Shown: positions 48,088 through 58,689, numbered from the stretch's first letter. The stretch is 64,000 bases of DNA from Sesamum alatum (GCA_034509735.1 JACGWO010000013.1:14714136-14778135), one strand, 5' to 3'. The notes: generated by a model from the sequence alone, not told the origin. Numbers and translations are program-made.

Positions 48088-49090
48088 ATGTGGCCGGACG
48101 GATATTATTTCCAACAACAGATGTTCTATTGCTCCCGCTGGACAAAGTCCATGGAAAAAAACATTCGTGGATGCCCTTCTTGAACAAGCAAGGCGTGGCA
48201 ATTTTAGGGTTGGGTTGGAGAACCGCAATGCAGTGCAGCACGCACTGTATGAAGTTAACAAAAAACATGACACAAAGGCCGTACTTCCATGGGCCCTGTC
48301 ACGAGTTCAACACCTGCAAGAGCGACACGAGGTCTTCAACTGGCTGGTCCAGAGCCCAGACGTGCTCTGCAACCGCACCTTGCGCTTTGTCACTGCAACG
48401 GACGAAACTTGGCTCGAGATTGCCCGGGTTAGTGTCATTACAATTTTTTGACTCATCACTTGCAGCTAACGGCCTCCACATGTCGCCTGGGTCTTGTAAT
48501 ACAATGCACATCTTCCAAATAAGCTTTATAACTCCCATATTTTGCAGGAAAGAGAACTCGCTAAATGCTACGTCAATGCTTACGAGGATCTACTGGAGGA
48601 GCTAAACACGCTATTTGCTCTGCCAATGGACGACAATGAGGATGCACCTACCAATGACGAAACACATGCTGAAGAAGATCAGGTCGTGCTTGAGGGCCCG
48701 AATCATGTCGTGCTTGAGGGCCCGAATCATGTCGTGCATGGAGGTCCGGTGGACATTGGCCAGGTTATGGAATACATGTTGCATGTTCCGGTTCCCCCTG
48801 ACGGCGCTGATGATGTGCATGTTCCGATTCCCCCTGACGGCGCCGACGATGTGCATGAAGTTATTCACATCATTTCCGACACATCCAGCTCTACATCCTC
48901 GCTCGCTCGATTCATTGATGCATACTATGGCACCGATAGCGACGCGGACTCCGTTTTGCCCCCACCAGGAGTGCCTTCATCCATAGTTAAAGGCAAAACT
49001 CCTACTCCTAACAAGTTCCCCAGCAATAGCTCCCCAGGACAGGCTAGCTCTTCTGCCTCCAACGCCACCCCGGTCAAGAAGAAGGATTGA
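48088..49090 (+). pseudogene. Myb/SANT-like DNA-binding protein A
   Basis: Likely nuclear DNA-binding protein. Exon 1 is 48088-48427 (donor CCCGG|GTTAG) and exon 2 is 48548-49090 (acceptor TTGCAG). The Myb/SANT-like domain begins with SRWTKSMEK, continues VDALLEQARRGNF, and ends with FVTATDETWLEIARE, the layout of plant Myb_DNA-bind_3 proteins. A 1-nt insertion in the A run 48155-48161 breaks the frame early; without it the frame is open to the stop (about 293 codons). Exon 2 encodes an acidic tail with two in-frame tandem duplications (24 nt at 48683, 36 nt at 48782) and a Ser/Pro/Lys-rich end. Its neighbours are the GRF gene upstream and Myb/SANT-like B downstream, same strand. Confidence 0.8.
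48683..48853 (+). repeat. In-frame tandem duplications in Myb/SANT-like A
   Basis: A 24-nt unit (48683 and 48707, partial third copy at 48731) encodes VVLEGPNH. A 36-nt unit (48782 and 48818) encodes HVPVPPDGADDV and HVPIPPDGADDV. Both keep the reading frame. Confidence 0.9.
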
Positions 49091-50086
49091 ATAACCTCGC
49101 ACGGTTATTCGCGTTTTGTTATGTAAATATGTTGCTCATATGGTATGTGGTGTGCCCATCTTTTTCCATGTCCGTACCTATTTTGATCGTGGAAGTTTTT
49201 GCACAGCCAAAGGAATTATGTAAGATACACTTGGATTTGGTTGTTAACGTACGGGCCTAAATATGTTATGTGCATGTGTTTTTGTTGACCTATTTCGTAT
49301 TAACACCACGTAGCTGGTTAGACGATGTTAAGCGTCGAGTTAGTGGAACTCTATGTCCTGTACTGAATATGGTTATGTCTAGGTTGGTTGTTTTGTGGGT
49401 TTCAGTTCCATCTATGTAATTAAGGCACGTCTAAGTAATGCATATGTTTTAATGATCAGCCAGTATGATGTTTTACACAGTGATGCCCATATTATTATCT
49501 AAAATACCAATGTTAGGCTCTTCACAACATTGTCGGGATGGAACTATATTTTTCTGTTAGGTCACATGTAATTTTAGTTAAAATATAGTATTCTATTATT
49601 TAAGCATGAAATTACACTGTAATATACCAAAATCCATTGTATGTATGTTAAACTAAGAATTAGATACGCTTATGGTCAAAATTACTCTTCCATTTTTATT
49701 CTATGCCATATTACACATAAGTAAAGCATAAAAAATAAATGTAGACACTCGTCCATGTAGTGGTTCTTCAGTATTTGGAATCCAAATCTAAACATATCCA
49801 ACCACTTGGATATGATTAGACACTAGTAATCATTTCTTGCATGGGGAAGTGAAGTGCCTCTTCACTTCCAAGCCCCTTCACATACCTCATTAGCTACTCC
49901 AGCCGATTGGAGTAGTCTCATGAAAGCTGCCATGAGAAGACCATTCATATCAAGAGCCAAATCCCCCTCCCCCTTCCCCCCAACTGAATTCATTATACCC
50001 CCTCCCCTCACTAAGCACCCGTATCCCCAACCCCACTCCATAGCACACATAAACACTCATCTTCCTAACTTACAAAACTCTCACCA
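49091..50086. other. Spacer between the two plus-strand Myb/SANT-like genes
   Basis: AT-rich up to about 49840. Then a C-rich stretch (49855-50080) precedes the ATG of gene B and is probably its 5' UTR. The 116-codon frame starting at 49854 overlaps gene B in another frame and has Pro/Ser/His-rich content expected of a C-rich leader, so I do not call it. Confidence 0.5.
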
Positions 50087-50871
50087 ATGCCTAACACAAA
50101 AAGGCCTAAAGCACAGTCTAAGTACTTCTACTCCAATGGTTGGTTCAAGGAGCAAGATAAGGCTTTCATCAACATGCTTTACTGGGAATCGCAGTGTGGC
50201 GTGAAGCAAAGCAATCCCGAACGCCCCAACCGATGATCTCTGTTGTTTGTGAAGAGGGCGTTGGATGTCTTTTCTGATCGGGTTTATCCAGATGAGTTTT
50301 ACATTAAAAAACTTAAGTTCGCACGTAGGCGTTACGAGGCCTTCAAACTCGTGATTGAAGATCCTGCTTTCTCATGGAATCAAGATACAAATCGCGTCAT
50401 TGCTGAAGCAAATGAGTGGAAAAGGTTATTCAGGGTAATGTACTGTGTTTATATTTTTTCTCAGTGTGTTTATACGAGTCTCACCTGTGTGTTTATTCAG
50501 TGTGTTTATATTTTTCTCACCTGTTATTCAGTGTGTTTATATTTTTCTCAAACACAAAACTGCATGTTTCGTTTATTATTGGACATTTTTTTAACGTGTA
50601 GGTGAACACACTTGTAAAGGCCTATTGTTATAGGGGTGAGGCACAATGGTCTGCTTTGCGGGCTATTTTTGAGCGCTCAGGCCAAGCGGACGACGACAAT
50701 GACGAAGAATCCCTACCCAACCTTTGGTACAACAATGACAGTGATTCCAATGCCAACATCTCCGACTGTGTTTTCCTTGGGATTGGATCGCCAAAGAACG
50801 ATTCGGTGGCTCCACCAGAGGAAGAAGTGATTGATCTAATTTCAAGTGAAGATGATTCCGGGCCAGAGTAA
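50087..50871 (+). pseudogene. Myb/SANT-like protein B
   Basis: A second plus-strand protein of the Myb/SANT-like type. Exon 1 is 50087-50434 and exon 2 is 50602-50871 (GG|GTAATG donor, GTGTAG acceptor), 205 codons. The domain reads KEQDKAFINMLYWESQCGVK and later DEFYIKKLKFARRRYEAFK and DPAFSWN, the usual aromatic spacing of the fold. A TGA at 50234-50236 interrupts the frame at codon 50, directly after an Arg codon; homology continues in the same frame on both sides. The C-terminal tail is acidic (EEEVIDLISSEDDSGPE), a pattern seen in SUMO-interacting motifs (VIDLI next to acidic residues); that role is inference. Confidence 0.78.
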
Positions 50872-51891
50872 GTGCGGCCCTATGCGCTTATGTTTTGTCA
50901 GCCATTTTAGTTAATGTTAATGGGAAGTATGTCCGCAAAGTAAACTTTCTTGTGGCATGACGAACTTGGTGAAAGAAGACAGATTCTTAAGTCGTCATTA
51001 TCCTTTTTTTGGTATTCACTGGTTTGCAAACTGGGTATGATGCTTTGTGGTCGAATATGTTATTGTAAGATTTGTAGGACGTTGGATCTTACCTTCGTTT
51101 TGAAATGGCAGGTAGCCTGAACGATTGTACTGCCTTACAAATTTATAATCAATTGCTTATAAATTTTATTTGGACCGTCTTATAATTAAGCATTACGCTG
51201 GTACTTGAGTGTTATATTTGTTTGTGTTAGTTATTTACTGAAAATAGGTACTTAGTAGTATAATGGTAAAAATAGTATGTTAACTAGGTAATTAAGTTAT
51301 GAAGAAAATGTGCGTTATGCTTCTCAACTAAGAATTGGCTTAAGGGGAATGGAATCAGAACTGATTCATTTCGGTTTAGTGGATTAAGTTACATGTTCAG
51401 CACATTCATAGCAGTTGATGTGGCAAAGCAGCTCAAGTGTCTTGAAAAATTTTTTAGGGCTTATGGTCAAAGTTTGTGCAATACATCTTCAAAAAGAAAC
51501 CGAACCAATATAGCAAATCATCTTATGTGTCTTAAAAACATAAATAGAGTTTATATTAAAAGTTGTTAGCAAAACAGGTTCAAAAGTACAACGAAATAAT
51601 ATAGCAAAGCAGCATTTGTGTCTTCAATAAAAAAAATAGAGTTTATGTTCAAAGTTTTTGCAACACATGTTCAAAACTACACCGAACCAATGTAGCAAAG
51701 CATCATCTTCCAAAAATAAATAGAGTTTGTGTTCAAGGTTGGTTAGCAAAGTAGCAGGAATATATCGCAAAATTACATAGAGGCATGTTCAAAGTATATT
51801 ACTTCTGCTAATCAGACACATGTAGTAGTAATGCAATAGACGGGATAAAGCAAAATCAGCCACCAAGAAGGCCAAAACAACGCGCAGGTGA
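50872..51891. repeat. Convergent-gene spacer with a 91-bp minisatellite
   Basis: The two gene blocks of the element converge here. From 51423 to about 51760 an imperfect tandem repeat of about 91 bp occurs four times, with the word GCAAAKCA at 51423, 51513, 51604 and 51695. Each unit also contains GAGTTTATGTTCAAAG-like text. Confidence 0.75.
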
Positions 51892-52999
51892 TTAGCACTG
51901 TCCGTCAAGCATTAACCTTACCATTTTTAGCTGGGACTCAGTCGAAAGCTTGAAGAAAAGCTCCATGTCCTTAGGCTCATTAACGAGCCTTCGAGCTACG
52001 AGCAAAGCGTCGTTTTCTTCGATGCCGTGTAGTCCACGAACCGCTTCAAGCACTTGTTCGCGTTGGTCCGGGTCACCAAATTTAGTCTCTAGAACTCTCG
52101 TTAAGTTGCCTATACGAGTGTTGGTTGTATCACAAAAAGATGACACCATGTGAACAAGTGCTGGAATATCAGGGGAAGTTTCGTTGGCCTTACGCTTCTT
52201 GCCCGAGTTCGTTGTACGCTTGGTCGCACTGGATGAGTTGATTGTTGTGTCGGCATTGAAATTATACGACGATGGTGTCTCCTCTTCGAGCCCAACGAAG
52301 CCAGTGGCTAGGTTCCACTCGGCAGTTGGCACATAACAATCTCCGGTCTCAGCTTGTTCCTCAATGTTCACAGCATTTGCGGTCGCGGTATAATCACTAC
52401 CATGTTCGCCCGTAGCACGATCCTTTCCAAAAATCTCCCTCCACGCTGGGAAGAACGGCCAAGACTTGTAGCGCATCCCTTTAGCAATCGGATCAACCTA
52501 CAACATTTGGCATTTTGCAATTCCATCAACAGTAATAATAACAGATAAGGAGAATTAGAACATCAAGTCCCCCCTATAGTATAAGTACCCCTGTTGTAAG
52601 GCTAGATCATACCTTCACGTAATCATCCCATGCACTAGCGTCATCCACTGTCACCATGCATCGTCTATCGTCCCACCCTAGACCACTCTTCGCAAACATC
52701 GTCACAAGGGTTGAGTATTGTCTTTTCCAGACGTGCAGCTTCGAGTTAATATGTGGCTCTGCCTTGATATTGCTATGAGGGAATGCACGAGTCATGTGAG
52801 CTTCTAATTGTGCAAGGTAACCACTCCTAAACCCGTTCTCACACTTCTACCCGCTAGTGACGAGCGACTTTAAACCATTAACAAGACACTCCTCCTCCCT
52901 AATTGTCCAAACCCTCCTTGGTCCAGACTTGTCCCTTTTTCCTCCCTGACGTTGTTGTTGGCTGCTGCCCTCATCGTCTCCCAGGTGCTCAGTTGCCAT
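51892..52999 (-). pseudogene. Myb/SANT-like transposition partner (Harbinger ORF1)
   Basis: PIF/Harbinger elements carry a Myb-like protein that binds DNA and helps bring the transposase to the ends. Exon 1 is 52999-52613 (GTGAAG|GTATGA donor) and exon 2 is 52497-51892 (TTGTAG acceptor), 330 codons. The domain reads RRVWTIREEECLVNGLKSL, KAEPHINSKLHVWKRQY, SGLGWDDRRCMVTVDD, WDDYVK, then MRYKSWPFFPAWREIFGKDR, which is characteristic of plant Harbinger ORF1. A TAG at 52849-52847 (codon 51) stands where a Trp is expected. The tail has a basic patch (KRTTNSGKKRKANE) and a helical C-terminal part. It lies downstream of the transposase gene on the same strand. Confidence 0.88.
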
Positions 53000-53368
53000 T
53001 CGCGTGCAAGTCCTTTACGGACCCTGCACGATAATAACATTAACGACTCAGTCAAAACCCATAAACAAGAACGTCACTAAGTACCAGATACAATAAAAAC
53101 TATACAGACGACAAAGTTACGTATAGACATTCGTAAGGAAACTGAAAGAACAACCACATATCAAAGTAGCCACTCTGTCCAGCACATTTAATAATTTAGA
53201 TTAGGAATATGATAGTTAATTGACCATAGACATAGGGCTGTGCATTACAGCTTAGACCTCATTGTAACAACAGTGTACTACACCGAAAAAACAAACATAC
53301 GTACACAGAACAAACAAACACACGTCCACATACGAAAAGTAAGCTAAAGTTTGCCACAAGGGTTGTAA

Positions 53369-54830
53369 TTAGGGACGACGCAGCCACTCATTGTACATGG
53401 TCAATGCTAATTCGTCCCTCCAGTTGGACCAAGTAGTGCTTGGCTCAACTGTCGACACAACTTCATTGGAACTCTCGGTGACTGTCTCAACATCCTCGGA
53501 AATCTCTAACTCCAATGGATCATCGGGCATTTCAATTCTCAAAAAGTTATGAAGTAGACAACAAGCGAGGATAATCCTATCTTGTATTTTGATGGGGTAA
53601 AATGATTGGCTCCGCAAAATACCCCACCGAACTTTGAGTAGCCCAAAAGCCCTCTCTATTACGTTACGCGCCGACGAGTGTTTCAAATTGAAGAGCTCAT
53701 GTCGGTTTTGAGGACCCCCGCATCCCCAATCCCATTCTCTAATATGGTACCGCACACCTCGATACGGGGTCAAGAAACCTTCTGCATTTGTGTAGCCGTT
53801 ATCGCAGAGATAGTAATTTCCTGTCGCATGTTATGGTAGAGATGCATAAGGTAAGCACATTGTACCCTTTTAATCTCATCAACTAGGTGTTACACTATAA
53901 TTAAATACAGAGTGTAAACGGAAAGGGATTGACACAACAACAATGTCATACATACCAGACGGTACACGGAGGCCATTGGGCCTGTGAATGGCATCACGAA
54001 GCACGCGGCTATCTGCAGCGCTACCTTCCCAACCGGTCAGGACATATGTGAACTGCATATTCGGATTGCATACACCAAGCACGTTGACGGCAACTTGACC
54101 TTTCCGCGTGCGGTAACGCCTTTTATCTTCCTCAGACACTCTAACATCAATGAAAGTTCCGTCCAAAGCTCCAAGACAACCCTAAGACATTTGATGTGAA
54201 TCATTAATATGGAAGTGGGATATGACACAAAGTTGGATGTCAGTTGTATATGCCAGACGTAGAAATAAGTATAACTATGATGATAGAAGTTGTCACCTTA
54301 AACCATTTCCACCGGGGGTCCGTGCACTCGTCCTTGATCGGAACTGGACGTGCCAGAAATACTGTATGCATCTTTAAGATTGTGTTGAGGACCGAATGGA
54401 AGTGCTTACTAATGGTTCGCCCGGATCGTAGGAAGTCATGTTTCACAACACAGTTTTTTTTGTGGTGGGAAACAACGCTTAGGAACATGGCCACTTGTTC
54501 CGGTACAGTAACACGCTTGGTCCCTCTAAGCCCACCGGAGTGTTCCAAGAGGTAACTTTAACGGCCAAATGCATTACGATCCATTCTTAGGTTTCTAAGG
54601 CATGACTCATCACTAACAGAAATTAACCTATGGAGGTTTCTAACTTGGTCCGGTATCCTAGTTTTGAGGGTGTATCGCCGAGAATGCGCATGTTGCCGAG
54701 TTGTGCTCTTTGAATATATGTATTGAATTACAACCACAAATAAAGTGAGTGCAATCGCGATCTCTACCAGAATTTGTTGTATTGCGATCAAAGCCATTAC
54801 TCTCCTATGAGACCTCATCCTAAAGGGCAT
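53369..54830 (-). pseudogene. PIF/Harbinger DDE transposase, one nonsense codon
   Basis: Cuts and pastes the element. Exons 54830-54297, 54181-53956 and 53820-53369 give 404 codons including the stop; all borders are GT-AG and the phases agree. The DDE_Tnp_4 domain is complete: first Asp in [11 protein letters not shown] (codon 185), second Asp in YLCDNGYTN (codon 260), Glu in ARNVIERAFG (codon 309). The flanking motifs [16 protein letters not shown] and CCLLHNFLR are typical of the family. The N-terminal helix-turn-helix part (VTVPEQVAMFLSVV, HHKKNCVVKHDFLRSGRTIS) is present. The only break is TAA at 54560-54558 (codon 91), in frame with homologous sequence on both sides. A hydrophobic stretch near residues 14-38 is unusual for a nuclear protein. 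Confidence 0.92.
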
Positions 54831-55842
54831 AGGGATGGTTCAAATATGTTAAAGCAGGAACATTGCAAAACCCTTCATATCTCACAATGTACAAACATTT
54901 AGAATAGTGACAAATACACAACTATTTAGCAAAGGACAGCATGTAGTGCTAGACATTCTGAACAAAGTTAGAGTGGAAAAAATTAAATAGCACAAAGTAT
55001 GTGCAATAGAGCTCATGTACTTGTTTAAATGTATCAGATCTGAACATTGTGCACCATCTATGTTCAAGACATAATGTATATCTCATTACATAGCATAAAT
55101 ATGGGTACCCACAGATATCCGAATGAAACTCCGGAAGCAAAATTGGAGAGCAAACTCAGACATAATAGATTGTATAGCCATGGGGTGCAATAATAAACAT
55201 AAAAAAGAGTTTGAAGTAACTTAGATGTGGGAGAGGGTGTTAATGCAACGTACATGGTCCAACATGCCCAAAGAGACGAGTCAGGTTCATGGTTTACTTA
55301 CTTGTATGACCCAAACTAATATGTCCACCGCACCCGATCAGCCTGAAAATGGAATCACAGTGAGTCGATGGGGAACGTAGAGCAAGAGTAGTTGCATAGA
55401 AAGAGGGGGGAGGGAACTGGATTTCTGCACGGATACTTTTTTCTTTTCGATTTCTATTATGCGAGAAACAGATCAGTGGGGGAGAGGAGCCTCTCACCTG
55501 AACCCTAATGCAAAATGGAGATGAAGCAAATGGGGTAGGTGGAGATCAATTTTATGGAAGAAGACAATCTTGGCAGAGCATTAATTAGGGGGAAGCTTTT
55601 TTGGCTGTAAATATTTAAAAGAGCAGGGGCAATACAGACATTGGAAAGAAAAAGTTAGGGGCACATCCGTCAAATAAAAAAACTCACTCATGACTGGTAT
55701 AATTTTCAGTACTAAAGTCCATGGAAGCCATTGAGGATGCCAGTACATGCAATAGTGCAGAACAGTATCGGGCCAAAGTGTTTTGATGTGGGCTGGTGAA
55801 AATGTAAGTAAACACTGTACTGTGTGGGATAACATCATTTAT
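54831..55842 (-). promoter_or_regulatory. Right subterminal region, transposase promoter side
   Basis: Noncoding. On the minus strand GCATTAGGGTTCAG followed by GTGAGAGG (about 55514-55493) looks like a 5' UTR exon with its donor. It mirrors the GAACCCTAATC stretch near 45415 at the left end. No protein is supported. Confidence 0.45.
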
Positions 55843-55872
55843 ACAGGTTTATACTTACAAGTAAACATGCCC
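55843..55872 (-). repeat. Right terminal inverted repeat of the Harbinger element
   Basis: On the minus strand this reads GGGCATGTTTACTTGTAAGT, pairing with 44999 onward. It is followed by AAAG and then array sequence (TATATAGTTAC). Confidence 0.9.
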
Positions 55873-57588
55873 AAAGTATATAGTTACTGTATTAATATAT
55901 TTATACATATAAACATGTATGAGAAATATTACGAAATATCAATCAGAGGCTTACTTTAGTTTATTCATCTACTAATTTTATATATTATCTTTGTATATAA
56001 TATAAAATTATATTTATGCAAATCGTAAATTATTTGAGACAATATAAACAATATTTCAAAGTTTTAAAATATTATATATTATATTTGAATGTAAATATGT
56101 ATTCATGTAAAATTATATTTATTTACCTCATATAAAGTATTAAAGACAATAAACAATAATAAGCACAAGCACATAACCTTAGCCCCCTAGAGTGGTCGAT
56201 ACTGTATAACCAAATTAAGAGAATTTTAAAATAAACATTATGTAAATATGATGATATATATATATATATATAATTGAATATGAATATGTAGGAAAAAAAA
56301 ATTCAAAAGATCATTTGTAATAATAAATCATTTTAAATTATTTATATAATATGTCAATTAGAAACAAGCACAGTTACTTTAATTTGTAGAAGTATTAATT
56401 TACATATTATATTTGTATATTAATATAAAATGATATCCATTTACATCATATATGAAATAGACAGAAATGCAAAAGATCATTTGTAACAATAAATCATTTA
56501 TAAACTTCTTAAAATAAATAATATTTGAATGCTTCATAACAAGTTAACTAGATATTTGTAAATAAAATAAAGATTATGGACATATAAGAATCTTAAATTA
56601 AAAGCATGATCTATTTATATAAGTACTTTAATTTATAAAAATTATTTATTTATATCACGTTTGTATTTAGATCCCTATTTAATTTGGATACAATTATGTA
56701 TACATAAATTATATAGTTAATTTATTAATATATTTATAGCATATTACGAAATGTCAATCAGAGACTTACTTTACTTTCTTCATCTACTAATTTCATATAT
56801 TATAGTTGTATATAATATAAGAATATATTTATTTAAATCGTATTTGAAATGTAAAAAAGTGCAGAAAATTATTTGACATAAAGATAATATAAATATATAT
56901 GAATATATCATCATAATTTATAATTCATATACATAGAGACAAACCTATATTTTTGTCGTCCACAGATTCATTACAACTCTAAGAATTAGCTATGCTTACA
57001 GATCACTTGATATTTCGAGTAATTTATAATAATTCAGAAAATTAGTTGAGACAATATAAATAATATTTCAAAGTTTTAAAATATTATATATTATATTTGT
57101 ATGTAAATGTGTATTCATGTAAAATTACATTTATTTACCTCATATAAAGTATTAAAGACGATAAACAATATTAAGCACAAGCACATAAGTTTATTTATAA
57201 ATAAAATATACATTATGGGCATAGTTTGACCTTAGCGGCCTAGAGTGGTTGATACTATGTAACCAAATTAAGAGAATTTTTTAAGATAAACATTACGTAA
57301 TTATGATGAGATATATATATATATATATATATATATAATTGAATACAAATATGTAGGCAAAAAAAATTCTAAAGATCATTTATAACAATAAATCATTTTT
57401 AATTATTTATATAATATGTCAATTAGAAACAAGCATAGTTACTTTAATTTATAGAAGTATTAATTTTACATATTATATTTGTATATTCATATGAAATTAT
57501 ATCCATTTACATTATATATGAAATAAAAAGAAATGCAAAAGATCATTTGTAACAATAAATCATTTATAAACTTACTCAAATAAAAAAT
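55873..57588. repeat. AT-rich tandem array, right part
   Basis: Continues the array after the Harbinger element. Anchors are at 56187 (type b, AGCCCC) and 57240 (type a, AGCGGC), 1053 bp apart. (TA)n runs lie at 56255-56271 and 57311-57336. It ends at a MITE insertion. Confidence 0.85.
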
Positions 57589-58015
57589 AGGATAAATTAC
57601 ATCTACCTCCCCTGAGGTTTGGCATAATTACAAATACGCCCTCATTGTTTGAAAAATTACAAATACCCCTCCTGAGATTTGTAACCATCTAACAAATAAC
57701 CCATTTCCATCAATTTTTATGGGTGAACTGACCAAAATGCCCTTATGCATTGAATTATTTTTATTTAATTCTAAAAATAAATTGGACTATAATGTGCATG
57801 GAGAGGTTTCTTAAGTTTTTTACACAAAAGAGCAATAATACAATTTGCCTTGGCCGATTTTTCTATGATTTTAATAAAAATATCAAGGGCAAAATGGTCA
57901 ATTTTAGGCCTTTGGTTAAAAATTACAAACCTCAGGGAGGTATTTGTAATTTTTTAAACAACGATGGGGTATTTGTAATTATGCCAAGCCTGAGGGGAGG
58001 TAGATGTAATTTACC
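57589..58015. mobile_element. MITE with long inverted ends and 9-bp duplication
   Basis: About 427 bp. The left end GGATAAATTACATCTACCTC and the right end (minus) GGTAAATTACATCTACCTC continue as inverted copies for nearly 50 bases (TTGGCATAATTACAAATAC in both). Flanks are ATAAAAAAT (57580-57588) and ATAAATAAT (58016-58024), a 9-bp duplication with one change; sister repeats show the empty site AAATAAATAATATTTG (44770). A 9-bp duplication suggests mobilisation by a Mutator-like transposase. It has no coding capacity. Confidence 0.85.
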
Positions 58016-58135
58016 ATAAATAATATTTTCATGGTTCATAATAAGTTAACTATATATTATTTTTAATATTAAAAGCAGATGTACGAAACGATTATTTGGA
58101 AATAAAATAACGATTATGGACATATAAGAATCTCT
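58016..58135. repeat. AT-rich array remnant
   Basis: Continues the array unit interrupted by the MITE (AAGTTAACTATATATTA, GCAGATGTACGAAACGATTA) and breaks off at about 58130. Confidence 0.75.
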
Positions 58136-58160
58136 CTCAATAATAATAATAATAATAAAA
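58136..58160. repeat. (AAT)n microsatellite
   Basis: About six AAT units at the broken end of the AT-rich array. Confidence 0.8.
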
Positions 58161-58689
58161 AGACAATGCAATTCCATGAACTTTAAAAGGAAGGGGAACA
58201 TGATCCCCAAAGTGGGAGGCAGTGAGCTTCTTTTTTAAAAGTTTAGGGATTGTGTTACTCTTGTTTTTGTTTGAGGAGATTTTGTGGCAACAATTACATT
58301 TTTCATTCTTATATTGGGTTACTTGTTTGGTTTTAGTCCCCGACGATTTTAGTTTTCAATCTGCACAATTTTTACGGTTTCTTCTTGTCGTTAGTTTAGG
58401 GATTAAGTTTGATGAGAAATGATTACATGAGAGGCATGTGATCACTTTTTAGAGGGAATTGAACTGCCAATTTGCTCTAAAATTAAGGTTATTGTTGTAT
58501 AGATGTGAAGAAGGTCCAATTTTCTCCATTTTTTACCAGATCTTGGTTACAACGTATAGAGTATCTATGGAGGCTGAATTCCTAAAATGGTTCACCTGGA
58601 AAAAATGTCAAGTTCGTAGAGCATATCTATAACATCATGGAACAATTCAAGAAATAATGGACAATTACATTCTAAATGTTGATTTGAGT

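Larger units (their letters stand above)
44999..55872. mobile_element. PIF/Harbinger DNA transposon carrying five genes
   Basis: Terminal inverted repeats are at 44999-45028 and 55843-55872: both read GGGCATGTTTACTT inward, then diverge. Flanks are AAA/AAA (3 bp). The family usually duplicates TWA, so this is slightly atypical. The intact target is visible in sister repeats (ACATAAATTTATATAG near 43078). Length is 10,874 bp. Genes are: GRF zinc-finger (+, 46069), Myb/SANT-like A (+, 48088), Myb/SANT-like B (+, 50087), Myb/SANT partner (-, 52999) and DDE transposase (-, 54830). The three plus-strand genes face the two minus-strand genes. Each gene has one visible lesion, so the copy is defective but young. 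Confidence 0.9.

Noticed and set aside
48615..48986. 123-codon plus frame overlapping Myb/SANT-like A
   Set aside because: It is a shifted-frame shadow of exon 2; the repeats in it are those of the real frame.
54244..54555. 103-codon plus frame
   Set aside because: It is antisense to transposase exon 1, which has clear family motifs.
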